This document shows positions 23,901 through 32,686 of a stretch of 64,000 bases of DNA, one piece after another; the stretch's first letter is position 1; each line of letters begins with the position of its first letter. A model generated the notes under the pieces. That model searched no databases. It was given only the letters and a program-made list of their open reading frames with translations, and had not been told where the DNA came from. Location: NCBI GenBank assembly GCA_016932475.1, contig JAFGCU010000125.1, forward strand, positions 1-64,000. The letters run 5' to 3'. This DNA comes from Anaerolineales bacterium (GTDB lineage: Bacteria; Chloroflexota; Anaerolineae; Anaerolineales; RBG-16-64-43). The position numbers and the translations under genes were made by a program.

Positions 23901-26183
23901 ATGGAAAACACAAAGCGGTATACGGTCGGCGTGCTTATCGGTTACCACGTATATGAGGGATCTCACCCGACTCCCTTCGCCTTTCCTTTAATCCACGGTA
24001 TGCAGGCCGCCGCGCGGGATAAGAATATTAACCTTATGGTTGCCTGCGGGGTAATCCGCGGAGCGGCTTTGAACCTGCACCGGTCGGCTTGGCCGGAGCC
24101 CGACCCGGAAATGGATTTCGTGCCGGTCGGTCCGTGGAACACCGATGGATTGGTCTTCATCGGCCCGCTCCGGTCGGAAGCGCGAATCCGGTATGCCCAA
24201 AAATTACGGGACGGGGGTTTTCCGGTTGTGGTCCTGGGCAACGATGCCGGCCCTCCCGCGATCGTGGTCGATAATGAAGGCGGCATCCGTCAGGTTTTGG
24301 AACATCTGGTGGGCCATGGCCATAAGGAAATCGCGCTGATCGCCGGCGATGAGCAGGATGCCGGCGACAGCATGGCGCGGCTGAACGCCTACCGGGAGGG
24401 TGTCCGGGAATTCGGATTAAGCGGCGACCCGCGGCTGATGGAATTCGGGCAACACTGGGAGACCGGGGGCTACGATGCCATGCGGCGGATCCAGCAATCC
24501 GGCGTGAAATTCAGCGCCGTGATGTGCAGCAACGATTTGTCCGCCCTGGGGGCGATGCGGGCTTTGCGGGAAGCGGGGATCCGCATCCCATGGGATGTGG
24601 CGGTCGCCGGATTCGACGACATCCTGGAGAGTTTGGCGCAGGTTCCTCCTTTGACCAGCGTTCATTATCCCCTGTTCGAAACGGGATACCGCACCTTATT
24701 GCTTTTGCACAAACGAATTACGCAGGGTCCCGGCGGAGTGCCGGACCTGACCCGCATAACCACCCGGCTGGTGGCGCGGCAATCCTGCGGATGTTTGCCG
24801 GATGTGGTTGCCAAATCCGCGGGCGGTGCGGATCCCAACCGGATACAGGCGGATCCCGCCTCGCGGGGGTTCAAGGACGAGCTGACGCACTGGATGCTGG
24901 AAGCGCTTCTGATGGAATACCCGCAATCCCATGGGGAGGATTTTTTTCCTCTTTGCGAACGGCTTGCGGATAGTTTTTTCCGCAGTCTGGAGGATGAGGA
25001 CTTTGCCCATTTTCAATCTTCGCTGACCGAAATACTGCAGCGCGTGGAAATGACGGATGATGAGAGCGCCCAACTCTGGCAATCCGCGGTCTCCGTGTTG
25101 CGCCAGGCGGCCTATTCGGTGCTGGATGGAAAGGGCGATGCCGCGCGCACCCGGTGCGCGGAAGACCTGCTGCATCAGGCCAGGATGATGCTGAGCGAAA
25201 GCGTCGATCGGCGGTATACGCGGCTGCAGGCGAGGCGGACCGATCTCGATGAAAGCATAGGGCTCCTCACCGCACGCCTGATCTCCTCCCCGGACGAGGA
25301 CCAGGTCTACAGCGCGTTGCGGGAGGACCTTCCGCGGGTCGGCGTGCGGACATGCCACATCGTGTTGTTTGAGCCGCAGGGGGAAGATCCGGTGGCGGTG
25401 AGTCTTCTGCATTCCGTGGAAAAAGACGCGCCGACTCTTCGGTTCGAGACCCGGCATTTTCCCCCGCCGGGTTTGTATCCGGCGGACGAGCCGTTCAACC
25501 TGGCGCTCCTGCCGTTGTTCTCCCAGGAGGAGGAAATGGGGTACGTTGCCTTCGACGGCGGAAACCTGGATCCGCTGGCGACGCTGGTCCGGCAACTTTC
25601 CTCTTCGATAAAAAACGCCCAATTGCACGCCAAGGTGTTGGAGCTGTCGCTGAGAGACGGGTTGACGGAAGTGCACAACCGGCGGTTTTTCGAAATCATG
25701 CTGCAGAAGGAAACGGAAAGGAGCCGCCGCTACAAACGGGATCTGGCGGTGATCATGATCGATATAGATTATTTCAAAAGGTACAACGATGCCTATGGGC
25801 ATCCGGCGGGGGATGAGGCGTTGCGGGAAATCGCCCGGTGTATCGAACAAGGAGCGCGGCGCGGTCTGGATGTCGTGACCCGCTATGGCGGCGAGGAATT
25901 CGCCATCATTCTTCCGGAAACGGACGAGGGCGGCGCGCAGATCGTGGCGGAAAACGTGCGCACCCGGGTGGCAGGCAATCCGAAATTCCTCCGGCCGACG
26001 ACGGTGAGCCTGGGGATCGCCTCATTGCGGGGGGAGCAGCTGCAATCCCAAATGCTCGTGGAGCAGGCGGACCTGGCCATGTATCAGGCCAAGTCCCAGG
26101 GCCGGAATCGAAGCGTCGTATTCGAGGATTGGATGCGCGAGGCGGAACACACTCCCAAGGGCGGGGGAAACGCGGAGGCGTGA
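23901..26183 (+). CDS. LacI-type binding domain + GGDEF diguanylate cyclase (paralog 4)
   Basis: A 760-residue protein with the same order of parts: VGVLIGYHVYEG, PVGPWNTDG, HGHKEIALIAGD, VAGFDDIL, RQSCGCLP near 295, a middle region, and GGDEF from about 583 with RYGGEEFAIILPETD near 662 and the RGLD inhibitory site. It should make c-di-GMP under control of a small ligand bound in the cytosol. Its codon use has more AT-ending codons than paralog 2, hinting at different age or origin, which I did not quantify. The ATG at 23901 has only a weak upstream site. A shared terminator at 26239-26266 ends it. Confidence 0.92.
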   Translation: MENTKRYTVGVLIGYHVYEGSHPTPFAFPLIHGMQAAARDKNINLMVACGVIRGAALNLHRSAWPEPDPEMDFVPVGPWNTDGLVFIGPLRSEARIRYAQKLRDGGFPVVVLGNDAGPPAIVVDNEGGIRQVLEHLVGHGHKEIALIAGDEQDAGDSMARLNAYREGVREFGLSGDPRLMEFGQHWETGGYDAMRRIQQSGVKFSAVMCSNDLSALGAMRALREAGIRIPWDVAVAGFDDILESLAQVPPLTSVHYPLFETGYRTLLLLHKRITQGPGGVPDLTRITTRLVARQSCGCLPDVVAKSAGGADPNRIQADPASRGFKDELTHWMLEALLMEYPQSHGEDFFPLCERLADSFFRSLEDEDFAHFQSSLTEILQRVEMTDDESAQLWQSAVSVLRQAAYSVLDGKGDAARTRCAEDLLHQARMMLSESVDRRYTRLQARRTDLDESIGLLTARLISSPDEDQVYSALREDLPRVGVRTCHIVLFEPQGEDPVAVSLLHSVEKDAPTLRFETRHFPPPGLYPADEPFNLALLPLFSQEEEMGYVAFDGGNLDPLATLVRQLSSSIKNAQLHAKVLELSLRDGLTEVHNRRFFEIMLQKETERSRRYKRDLAVIMIDIDYFKRYNDAYGHPAGDEALREIARCIEQGARRGLDVVTRYGGEEFAIILPETDEGGAQIVAENVRTRVAGNPKFLRPTTVSLGIASLRGEQLQSQMLVEQADLAMYQAKSQGRNRSVVFEDWMREAEHTPKGGGNAEA

Positions 26184-26238
26184 CCGGCGGCCGAACATGC
26201 GAATCCGCCGGTCCGCGGATGCATGCCCCGGGCGATGA

Positions 26239-26266
26239 AAAACCGCCGCTCCAAAGCGGCGGTTTT
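26239..26266. terminator. Bidirectional intrinsic terminator
   Basis: AAAACCGCCGCT (26239-26250) and AGCGGCGGTTTT (26255-26266) are exact reverse complements around CCAA. With A-runs on one side and T-runs on the other it can stop paralog 4 on the plus strand and glnA on the minus strand. Confidence 0.85.
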
Positions 26267-26289
26267 GTGTTTCACGGGAGCGCGATCGG

Positions 26290-27621
26290 TCAGGCGTTTT
26301 CCAGATAGCGTTCGATTTCCCAATCCGTAACGTGGGTACGGTAATCGTCCCATTCGGCGGTCTTGGCCCGCACAAACGCTTCATAGAGGCTGGGACCGAG
26401 CGCATCCTTCAGGACATCGTCTTTGGCGAGCGCCTCCAGCGCCTCCGCCAGCGACCCGGGGAGGATGGGGATGGCGCGCGCGCTGACTTCCTCGGGGGTC
26501 AGATGGTATACGTCCACGTTGTTGACGTGCGCCGGCGGTTTCAGCTTCTTCTCCACGCCGTCCATCCCGGCCGCCAGCATCGCGGCAAAGGCCAGGTACG
26601 GGTTGCAGGAGGGATCCGGGTAGCGCAGTTCGATCCGCACGGCTTTGTCGTTCCCCGGCGTATAGCGCGGGATGCGGACGAGGGCCGAGCGGTTGACCTG
26701 CGCCCAGCAGACGAAGATCGGCGCCTCGAACCCGGGAACGATCCGCTTGTACGAGTTGACGCTTGGGGCAACGATCGCGCACATGCCCCGGGCGTGGGCG
26801 ATCAGCCCGGCCATGAAGGCATACGCCGTCGGGCTGAGGTGGAACTCGTCCTTCGGATCGAAGAAAAGGTTGTTGCCGTTTTTATCGAAAATGCTGATGT
26901 GGGTGTGCATTCCCGAACCCGGAGCGCCGTAGGCGGGCTTGGGCATGAAGGTGGCCGTCAGGTCGTGCATGTTGGCAATCGCCTTGGCGGTGTATTTCAG
27001 CGTGACTACGTTGTCGGCGGTGACGAGCGCGTCGGCGTATTTGAAGTCGATCTCGTGCTGGCCGAGCCCCACCTCGTGGTGCCCCATTTCCACTTCCAGG
27101 CCCATCGATTGCAGCGCCATCATGATCTGGCTCCGCACACGCTGGGCTTCGTCGCGCGCGGAAAAATCGAAGTAGGAACCGCTGTCGTGCGGGACGGGGT
27201 GGATTCTTCCGCCGTCGCGGCGGAACAGGAAAAATTCCGGTTCCGGGCCGGTGTTGAAGAGCCAGCCTTTGGCGTCCGCCTTGGCCAACATCCGCTTCAG
27301 CGTGCCGCGCGGATCCCCGGGGAAGGGCGTGCCGTCGGCGGAGTGGATGTCGCATAAAATCCGCGCCCGCTTGCGCTCGGCTTCGCTCCAGGGCAGAACC
27401 TGATAGGTGCCCGGATCAAGGCGCAGCATCATGTCCGATTCCTGGATCCGCGCAAATCCCTCCACCGACGAGCCGTCGAACCAGACGCCGTTGCCAAGCG
27501 CGTCGGTCAGCCGACCGACCGGCATGTCCGTGCTCTTCACCGTTCCGGTGACATCGGTGAATTGCAGGCAGATAAATTTAACGCGGTCTTCTTCGATCCT
27601 TTTCAGCAGGTCCTGGGTCAT
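26290..27621 (-). CDS. glnA: Glutamine synthetase, type I
   Basis: A 443-residue enzyme that joins ammonia to glutamate with ATP to make glutamine. Family marks are WFDGSSVEGFARIQESDM near residue 47, EPEFFLF for metal binding near 128, GSGMHTHISIF near 240, and NRSALVRIPRYTPG for ATP and glutamate binding near 312. The C-terminal region lacks the NLYDLP adenylylation tyrosine motif of GSI-beta, so control is probably GSI-alpha-like, by feedback or protein partners. The enzyme is cytosolic and acts as a dodecamer in this family. A strong promoter lies at 27688-27716; no GlnR- or NtrC-type operator was recognised. Confidence 0.97.
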   Translation of the reverse strand: MTQDLLKRIEEDRVKFICLQFTDVTGTVKSTDMPVGRLTDALGNGVWFDGSSVEGFARIQESDMMLRLDPGTYQVLPWSEAERKRARILCDIHSADGTPFPGDPRGTLKRMLAKADAKGWLFNTGPEPEFFLFRRDGGRIHPVPHDSGSYFDFSARDEAQRVRSQIMMALQSMGLEVEMGHHEVGLGQHEIDFKYADALVTADNVVTLKYTAKAIANMHDLTATFMPKPAYGAPGSGMHTHISIFDKNGNNLFFDPKDEFHLSPTAYAFMAGLIAHARGMCAIVAPSVNSYKRIVPGFEAPIFVCWAQVNRSALVRIPRYTPGNDKAVRIELRYPDPSCNPYLAFAAMLAAGMDGVEKKLKPPAHVNNVDVYHLTPEEVSARAIPILPGSLAEALEALAKDDVLKDALGPSLYEAFVRAKTAEWDDYRTHVTDWEIERYLENA

Positions 27622-27687
27622 GGGCGTCTCCGATCCGTTTTCGCCCCCGGGAATGCGTTCATCCGGGAGCAGGGTGGCATGCCAGCG

Positions 27688-27716
27688 ATTATCACCGCGG
27701 GAGAAAGGGGTGTCAA
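27688..27716 (-). promoter_or_regulatory. glnA promoter
   Basis: Read on the minus strand: TTGACA (27711-27716), a 17-base spacer, GATAAT (27688-27693). This is a near-consensus sigma70-type promoter about 67 bases before the glnA start. The -35 lies within a GGGGT/ACCCC hairpin. Confidence 0.75.
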
Positions 27717-27811
27717 CCCCGGTTATGATGAGGCGCGCGTTTTGGCGATCTCATCCAATCGTGGGATGCACCCGCTTTCTCCCGCGCATGAAATGCGAAG
27801 AAGAAGCGCGC

Positions 27812-28783
27812 CTAATCCGGATGGAACAACGAAACCATCGTCTCCAGTCCGTCGATCAGCCGCGGACCCGGGCGAAGCACGAGGTTGCTGTCGATCGGAA
27901 ACACCCGTCCGTTTTTCACCGCGGTCAGGGTTCCCCAGCCCGGCCGCTCGGCGACGGATTCCGGTGTCGCCCCGAAAGCCGCGTCCCCGAGCAGAATGAT
28001 GTCCGGATCTCGGCGGAAGATTTCCTCCGCGGAGATCTGCGGCCATTCGGAAGCCAGCGCCGAGGCCAGGTTCCGTCCGCCCGCCAAAGTGATCAGCAAA
28101 TCGATGAAAGTTCCCGGTCCGGCGGTGTACGGGCGCGCCGGATCGTCGGCGCCCAGTTCGAAAAACACGAGCGGCAGATCGGCCGCGCCGGCAACCCGCC
28201 GGGCAACCGCTTCGAACCGCGACCGAAGCGACTCCTCCAACGCCGCGGCGCCGGCGGCGCGGCCGGTGAGTTCGCCGATCGCGCGGATATTCGCATACAA
28301 TCCATCCGGCAATGGCGCCGGATTGGCGACATAGAAGACCGTCAGCCCGAGCGCGCGCATTGACTGAACCTGCTCGGCGGAAATGATCTCCGCCGCGAGC
28401 ACCAGGTCCGGTTCGAGCGCCGAAATGGATTCGACGTCGAGCGTGCCGTATCCGGCGGATATGGTCGCCAGGGGCTTGGCCGCCTCGGGATAATCCGAGA
28501 ACTGATCGGCGCCTGCCAGCAGGTCGTCCGCACCGATCGCGAAGAGGATCTCCGTATTCGAAGCTCCCAGCGAGACGATCCGCTTGGCCGGACCGGGTAT
28601 CGTTATTTCGGTCCCCAATCCGTCGGTCAGGCGGATCGGCGGCTGTTCGGTGACCGTCGCGGTCTGCGAGGGCAGGGCGGCAGCGGGAACGGAGGCGGGC
28701 GGCGATACGGCCGCCGGGGCGCAGGCGGAGAGAGCGGCGGCAAAGAACACCAAACCCAACAGCATTTTTCTATAAAGCTTCAT
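27812..28783 (-). CDS. Cobalamin-type ABC transporter substrate-binding lipoprotein (BtuF-like)
   Basis: A 323-residue lipoprotein. The signal peptide ends in LSAC, so the mature protein is lipid-anchored outside the membrane. The fold is the two-lobe helical-backbone type: KRIVSLGASNTEILFAIGA near residue 80, VESISALEPDLVLAAE, and RRDPDIILLGDAAFG in the second lobe. Such proteins bind cobalamin, heme or ferric siderophores; the B12 riboswitch directly upstream makes a corrinoid the best guess. No permease or ATPase gene follows, as glnA is next with its own promoter. The start is the ATG at 28781-28783, preceded by GAGGAGACC; a much longer frame runs back through the riboswitch and is rejected. 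Confidence 0.9.
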   Translation of the reverse strand: MKLYRKMLLGLVFFAAALSACAPAAVSPPASVPAAALPSQTATVTEQPPIRLTDGLGTEITIPGPAKRIVSLGASNTEILFAIGADDLLAGADQFSDYPEAAKPLATISAGYGTLDVESISALEPDLVLAAEIISAEQVQSMRALGLTVFYVANPAPLPDGLYANIRAIGELTGRAAGAAALEESLRSRFEAVARRVAGAADLPLVFFELGADDPARPYTAGPGTFIDLLITLAGGRNLASALASEWPQISAEEIFRRDPDIILLGDAAFGATPESVAERPGWGTLTAVKNGRVFPIDSNLVLRPGPRLIDGLETMVSLFHPD

Positions 28784-28927
28784 ACGGTCTCCTCTTGGGG
28801 TGAAGAATGCGCGCTTCCCGCTCTCATCTCCTTCCGCTTTCCCGCGCAAGCCGGGAGTAGGCGGCCGGTGGAATCCCGGCGGGATGAGGGGGGAGCAAAA
28901 ATTTCGAATGAAGAAAAACCGGCAAAC

Positions 28928-28961
28928 GAAAAATAAAACCCCTGTTCCATGGAACAGGGGT
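28928..28961 (-). terminator. Leader terminator of the B12 riboswitch
   Basis: On the minus strand an exact 24-base palindrome (28938-28961; half ACCCCTGTTCCA) is followed by TTTTATTTTT. It sits between the riboswitch and the BtuF-like gene, so ligand binding probably controls termination. Confidence 0.85.
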
Positions 28962-28971
28962 GCGGATGGGA

Positions 28972-28992
28972 CTACGTGAATCCCGTAAACAT
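28972..28992 (-). CDS. Six-codon leader ORF (MFTGFT)
   Basis: Between riboswitch and terminator, AAGGAGG (29000-29006, minus strand) lies seven bases before an ATG that opens a frame of six codons, Met-Phe-Thr-Gly-Phe-Thr, then TAG. It is flanked by GGTGCGGA and TCCGCACC, which could pair and place the whole frame in a loop. The ribosome site is stronger than that of most genes here. Translation is plausible but untested. Confidence 0.4.
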   Translation of the reverse strand: MFTGFT

Positions 28993-29004
28993 GTCCGCAC
29001 CTCC

Positions 29005-29160
29005 TTCCAGCGAGGCTGGTGGGAACGCAGTGCGGCGGGCGACCTGGCTTACCGCGTCGGGCGCGGATTACAGTTGCGTGACAGCTCCGGACTTTCACCG
29101 GCTTCGCCTTTAAGCCCTCCCATCCGGGGGAGCAGGCACCGACACTGCTGATATTCTGTT
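29005..29160 (-). ncRNA. Cobalamin riboswitch
   Basis: On the minus strand the leader contains the B12-box core GCCGGTGAAAGTCCGGAGC followed by TGTCACGCAACTGTAAT and AAGCCAGGTCGCC, in the order of the family (Rfam Cobalamin), with GTCGGTGCC upstream near 29140. It is followed by the leader ORF and terminator and then the BtuF-like gene. It senses adenosylcobalamin or a related corrinoid. Borders are approximate. The stretch 28784-28927 holds only leader sequence. Confidence 0.92.
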
Positions 29161-29183
29161 GGCCGTGATTATAATCAAAGGTG

Positions 29184-30539
29184 ATGAACAGTCAAGCGGA
29201 TGCGAAGAAGTTAACGATCCTCGGTGGCGGATTGGCCGGAAGCGAAGCGGCCTGGCAGGCGGCCGAGCGCGGCATCGCGGTGACGCTGATCGAGATGCGG
29301 CCGGGAAAAAAGACCGGCGCGCACCGCGGCGGGGACTTGGCGGAGCTGGTTTGCTCCAATTCGCTCGGGTCGGACCTGCCGGACCGGGCCGGCGGCCTGT
29401 TGAAGCGCGAATTGGAGCGGATGGGATCGCTTCTCCTGGCCTGCGCGCGCGCGACCGCCGTTCCGGCCGGTTCGGCGCTGGCGGTCGACCGGGATGCTTT
29501 CGCCCGGCTCGTCACGGAAAAAATTCTTGCTCATCCGCGGATCACCGTTGTCCGGGAGGAGGCGGTCGCGATGCCGCAGGGGCCCGCGATCGTCGCGACC
29601 GGCCCGCTGACCTCGCCCGCGTTTGCCGCCGCATTGCGCGCCCTGACCGGGATCGAGCACCTTTACTTCTTTGATGCCATTGCCCCGATCATCACCGCGG
29701 ATTCCATCGACCGCGGCACGGCGTTTTCCGATTCGCGCAACAACCTCGCCGGGGATTACCTGAATTGCCCGTTGAACGCGGAAGAATACCGGAGATTGGT
29801 CCGCGCCCTGATCCAGGCCGAGACGATCCCGCTGCGGGAATTCGAACGGGAGATCCCGGAAGGCGTGCGCGCGGGGGCGGGGCGGTTTTTCGAGGGATGC
29901 ATGCCGGTCGAGGAACTTGCCCGGCGCGGACCGGAAACCCTCGCATACGGAACGATGCGCCCGGTCGGGCTTGCCGATCCGCGCACGGGCGGGCGGCCGC
30001 ACGCTGTGGTCCAATTGCGCCAGGAAAACGCCGCGCGGAGTATGTATAATCTGGTCGGCTTTCAGACGAATTTGCGGGAAGCGGAACAGGCCCGTGTTTT
30101 CCGGACGATCCCCGGGTTGGAGCGCGCGGAATTCGTGCGCTACGGGCAGATGCACCGCAACACGTACCTTAACGCGCCGCGCCTGCTCCGGACGACTCTC
30201 CAGCTGCGCGGGCGCGAGGATTTGTTTTTCGCGGGCCAGTTGGCCGGGGTGGAAGGCTATGCCGGCAACATCGCCACTGGGCTGCTGGCGGGCTGGAATG
30301 CGGCCCGGCGGCTGCAGGGGAAAGCGCTTCTGGCGCCGCCGGTGGAAACGCTGAGCGGCGCGTTGTGCCATTACGTGACGCACACGGCGCAGGGCATTTT
30401 TCAGCCGATGAAAGCCAACCTTGGGCTGCTTCCGCCGCTAGAGAAAAAGCGGATGAGCAAATGGGAACGAAGCCGCCGTTTGACGGAACGCGCGATGGAG
30501 GTGTTTGACCGATGGTGGATGGAGGTATCCGGATCTTGA
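29184..30539 (+). CDS. trmFO: Methylenetetrahydrofolate-tRNA-(uracil-5-)-methyltransferase
   Basis: A 451-residue FAD enzyme that makes 5-methyluridine at tRNA position 54, using methylenetetrahydrofolate and NAD(P)H. The N-terminal dinucleotide fold reads ILGGGLAGSEAA, then LIEMRPGK, CSNSLGSD, FEGCMPVEE with the catalytic Cys near residue 235, RPVGLADP, and FAGQLAGVEGYAGNIATG near the end. Length is normal for the family. The start is ATG 29184 or the GTG just before it. A TATAAT at 29170-29175 ends only eight bases upstream, so the mRNA may be leaderless. It overlaps the next gene. Confidence 0.97.
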   Translation: MNSQADAKKLTILGGGLAGSEAAWQAAERGIAVTLIEMRPGKKTGAHRGGDLAELVCSNSLGSDLPDRAGGLLKRELERMGSLLLACARATAVPAGSALAVDRDAFARLVTEKILAHPRITVVREEAVAMPQGPAIVATGPLTSPAFAAALRALTGIEHLYFFDAIAPIITADSIDRGTAFSDSRNNLAGDYLNCPLNAEEYRRLVRALIQAETIPLREFEREIPEGVRAGAGRFFEGCMPVEELARRGPETLAYGTMRPVGLADPRTGGRPHAVVQLRQENAARSMYNLVGFQTNLREAEQARVFRTIPGLERAEFVRYGQMHRNTYLNAPRLLRTTLQLRGREDLFFAGQLAGVEGYAGNIATGLLAGWNAARRLQGKALLAPPVETLSGALCHYVTHTAQGIFQPMKANLGLLPPLEKKRMSKWERSRRLTERAMEVFDRWWMEVSGS

Positions 30540-31429
30540 GAAGGTTTCGCTTCCGGCCGCTGATTGGGTTTCTCGCCGCGGGCCTGGGCGTGTTTCTGGG
30601 AGGATGCGCGCCCGCCGCGCCGCGTTCTTTTTCCGGAGCGGAGGCCTATGCGCTGGCGCAGGAATTCCTGGAGTTCGGGCCGCGGGTGAGCGGGACAGAG
30701 GCCAACCGCAGGGCGGGGGAATGGATCCAGGGGCAATTAAAGGAAGCCGGCTGGGACCCCTTTCTGGATGAAGGCGAATACATGAACACGCCGGTGCGGA
30801 ACATCGCCGGACGGAAGGGCGGCGGGCCGATCCTCATCCTCGGCGCGCATTACGACTCCCGCCGCTGCGCCGATCAGCCCCAGGGCGGCTGCGCGGAACC
30901 GGTTCTCGGCGCGAACGACGGCGCATCCGGAGTCGCCGTTCTGCTTGAGCTGGCGCGCACGCTCGGCCTGGATTGGAACACCCGCCAGGTCTGGCTGGTG
31001 TTTTTCGACGCGGAGGACAACGGCCGCCTCGACGGATGGGATTGGATCGCCGGCTCGCGCCAGTTCGCCCTGCGGGTGCGGGATGCCCGCGCGGCGGGGG
31101 ACGAATTTTCCGCGATGATCCTGCTGGATATGATCGGGGATGCCGATCAGCAAATCTACTTCGAGGGCAACTCCGACCCGGTGCTGCGGGAGGAAATCTG
31201 GTCCACAGCCGAATCGCTGGGGTTCGGAGCGTTCTTCCTGCCAACGCAAAAATTCACCATGCTCGACGACCATATTCCCTTCCGCGATCTGGGTATCCCC
31301 TCGGTCGATATCATCGATTTCGATTATCCCCACTGGCATACCACCGGGGATACGCTCGATAAAATCTCCGAGGAAAGCCTGGAGCGGGCGGGCCGCACCG
31401 TCGAGGTCTGGCTGGAGGGCGGAGCGTAA
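30512..31429 (+). CDS. M28-type metallopeptidase or glutaminyl cyclase-like lipoprotein
   Basis: A 305-residue exported protein. The signal peptide has a lipobox-like LGGC near residue 30. The mature part has the M28 zinc-site series: GAHYDSR, GANDGASG, FFDAEDNG, ILLDMIGDAD and YPHWHTTGDT, which supply the His, Asp, Glu, Asp and His ligands. GANDGASG and LLDMIGD are also typical of bacterial glutaminyl-peptide cyclotransferases, so either aminopeptidase or cyclase activity is possible. The ATG at 30512 overlaps trmFO by 28 bases; a TTG at 30536 overlapping its stop, with GGAGG upstream, is a credible alternative. Confidence 0.88.
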   Translation: MVDGGIRILRRFRFRPLIGFLAAGLGVFLGGCAPAAPRSFSGAEAYALAQEFLEFGPRVSGTEANRRAGEWIQGQLKEAGWDPFLDEGEYMNTPVRNIAGRKGGGPILILGAHYDSRRCADQPQGGCAEPVLGANDGASGVAVLLELARTLGLDWNTRQVWLVFFDAEDNGRLDGWDWIAGSRQFALRVRDARAAGDEFSAMILLDMIGDADQQIYFEGNSDPVLREEIWSTAESLGFGAFFLPTQKFTMLDDHIPFRDLGIPSVDIIDFDYPHWHTTGDTLDKISEESLERAGRTVEVWLEGGA

Positions 31430-31492
31430 CGTGGGCGACCAAAACGCAATCCCGGCTTTCGCCGCCTGCTTCGGGACGGGAGGCGGGAACCG

Positions 31493-32608
31493 ATGAAACC
31501 GAACCGGTTCTTCATCCTCCAGCTGCTGATCGCCGGGACGGCTCTCGCCGCGGCACTGTTCCTCACCGTTTGGTTTTTCATGCGCATACCGACCGAAGGC
31601 ACAACCCTGGCGCTGGATTGGATCAGCATCCGGGCGGGGCTTGAGAATTGGGACCTGACGTATCGGATGGAAAACGGACTGCGCTATCCGCCGTGGAGCG
31701 CGCTGTTGCTGCTGCCCCTAGGGCAGGTTCCCGTCGGGGCCGGCTGGGGCGCGGTGGCCTTCCTGACGCTGATGGTGCTGCCGCTCTGCCTGCCGCGGGA
31801 AACGGAATCCGGGAAAGCGGGGATATTCGGCATCCTGGCGTTGACGCTTTCGTTTCCGGCCGTGCGGACGATCGTGGACGGGAATATCGAGTTCCTGATC
31901 CTCGCGGGGTTGGTGCTTTTGGAGTTTGGATTGGTCCGGAATAATCCGGTGCTGCTCGCTCTGGGGGTGCTGCTTGCCGCGACCAAGGTCCAGGAGACAT
32001 GGATCCTGATTCTATTTCTTCCGATCATCGCCGGGAAGAAATGGATTCCGCGGAAGTGGCTTATGGCATTCGGCGTGATGGCCGGGATCGGCCTGCCGAC
32101 GATGATATGGCGGGGGCGCGCGTGGCTGTTTTCGATCGTCACATCGCCGTACCGGGGCAGCATCATGGACAGCTCCCTCCTGACGACCATCCAGCGGATG
32201 GGGGGATCACTTGGGCTGGCCTGCCTGCTGTGGGCGCTTGTATTCGGGGTGACTGTGTTTTTTGTTTTTCGGTACGTCCGCGGTTTTTCACGCGAGGCAT
32301 TCGGATTTCTAACCGCCGTCTCTTTGCTGCTCTCCCCGTATGCAGCCGGGAATAACCTGCTGATTGTTTACGCGGTCGGCGTGATCCCGCTGCTGCTTGC
32401 CCGGCGCTGGGAAGGGGTGATCTTGGCCGTCCTGATCAACCTGCCGTACGGCCTGCTTCCCTTCCGCGAATGGAATTACTGGCACAGCGCATCCTACTGG
32501 ACCCTGGTGCTTATCCTGGCCTGGGCGCTCTTTGCGTTGCGCTTGAGAGCCCGGTTCCTGTTGCTTGACACATGCAAAACCACCGGGGTAGAATACCCGC
32601 CTTGTTGA
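31493..32608 (+). CDS. GT87-like (DUF2029) integral membrane glycosyltransferase
   Basis: A 371-residue protein with about ten membrane helices. An early loop carries acidic and aromatic residues (ALDWISIRAG, then GLRYPPWSALLLLPLG), the pattern of polyprenyl-phosphate-mannose-dependent GT-C enzymes of family GT87. It would extend lipid-linked or cell-surface glycans, but donor and acceptor are unknown. The last 40 bases of the gene contain the promoter of the downstream tRNA-Ala, and the stop codon abuts the tRNA. Confidence 0.75.
   Translation: MKPNRFFILQLLIAGTALAAALFLTVWFFMRIPTEGTTLALDWISIRAGLENWDLTYRMENGLRYPPWSALLLLPLGQVPVGAGWGAVAFLTLMVLPLCLPRETESGKAGIFGILALTLSFPAVRTIVDGNIEFLILAGLVLLEFGLVRNNPVLLALGVLLAATKVQETWILILFLPIIAGKKWIPRKWLMAFGVMAGIGLPTMIWRGRAWLFSIVTSPYRGSIMDSSLLTTIQRMGGSLGLACLLWALVFGVTVFFVFRYVRGFSREAFGFLTAVSLLLSPYAAGNNLLIVYAVGVIPLLLARRWEGVILAVLINLPYGLLPFREWNYWHSASYWTLVLILAWALFALRLRARFLLLDTCKTTGVEYPPC
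32565..32594 (+). promoter_or_regulatory. Promoter of tRNA-Ala(CGC), inside the previous gene
   Basis: TTGACA (32565-32570), an 18-base spacer, TAGAAT (32589-32594), 14 bases before the tRNA. It lies wholly in the 3' end of the GT87-like gene. Confidence 0.75.
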
Positions 32609-32681
32609 GGGCCTGTAGCGCAGTTGGGAGCGCGCTTCAATCGCACTGAAGAGGCCGAGGGTTCGAATCCCTCCAGGTCCA
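32609..32681 (+). tRNA. tRNA-Ala(CGC)
   Basis: A 73-base cloverleaf: acceptor GGGCCTG with CAGGTCC, D-arm GCGC/GCGC, anticodon stem CTTCA/TGAAG around ATCGCAC (anticodon CGC), T-arm GAGGG TTCGAAT CCCTC, discriminator A. CCA is not encoded. It reads GCG alanine codons. Confidence 0.95.
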
Positions 32682-32686
32682 CACTT

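Noticed and set aside
12168-26183. LacI-family transcription repressors
   Set aside because: The binding domain begins within a few residues of the start and no helix-turn-helix precedes it; GGDEF at the C-terminus defines another function.
27812-28783. Siderophore-binding protein as first choice
   Set aside because: The fold allows it, but the B12 riboswitch directly upstream favours a corrinoid.
27812-29098. A longer start for the BtuF-like gene at 29098
   Set aside because: The extension would translate the riboswitch and terminator; the lipoprotein signal and ribosome site place the start at 28783.
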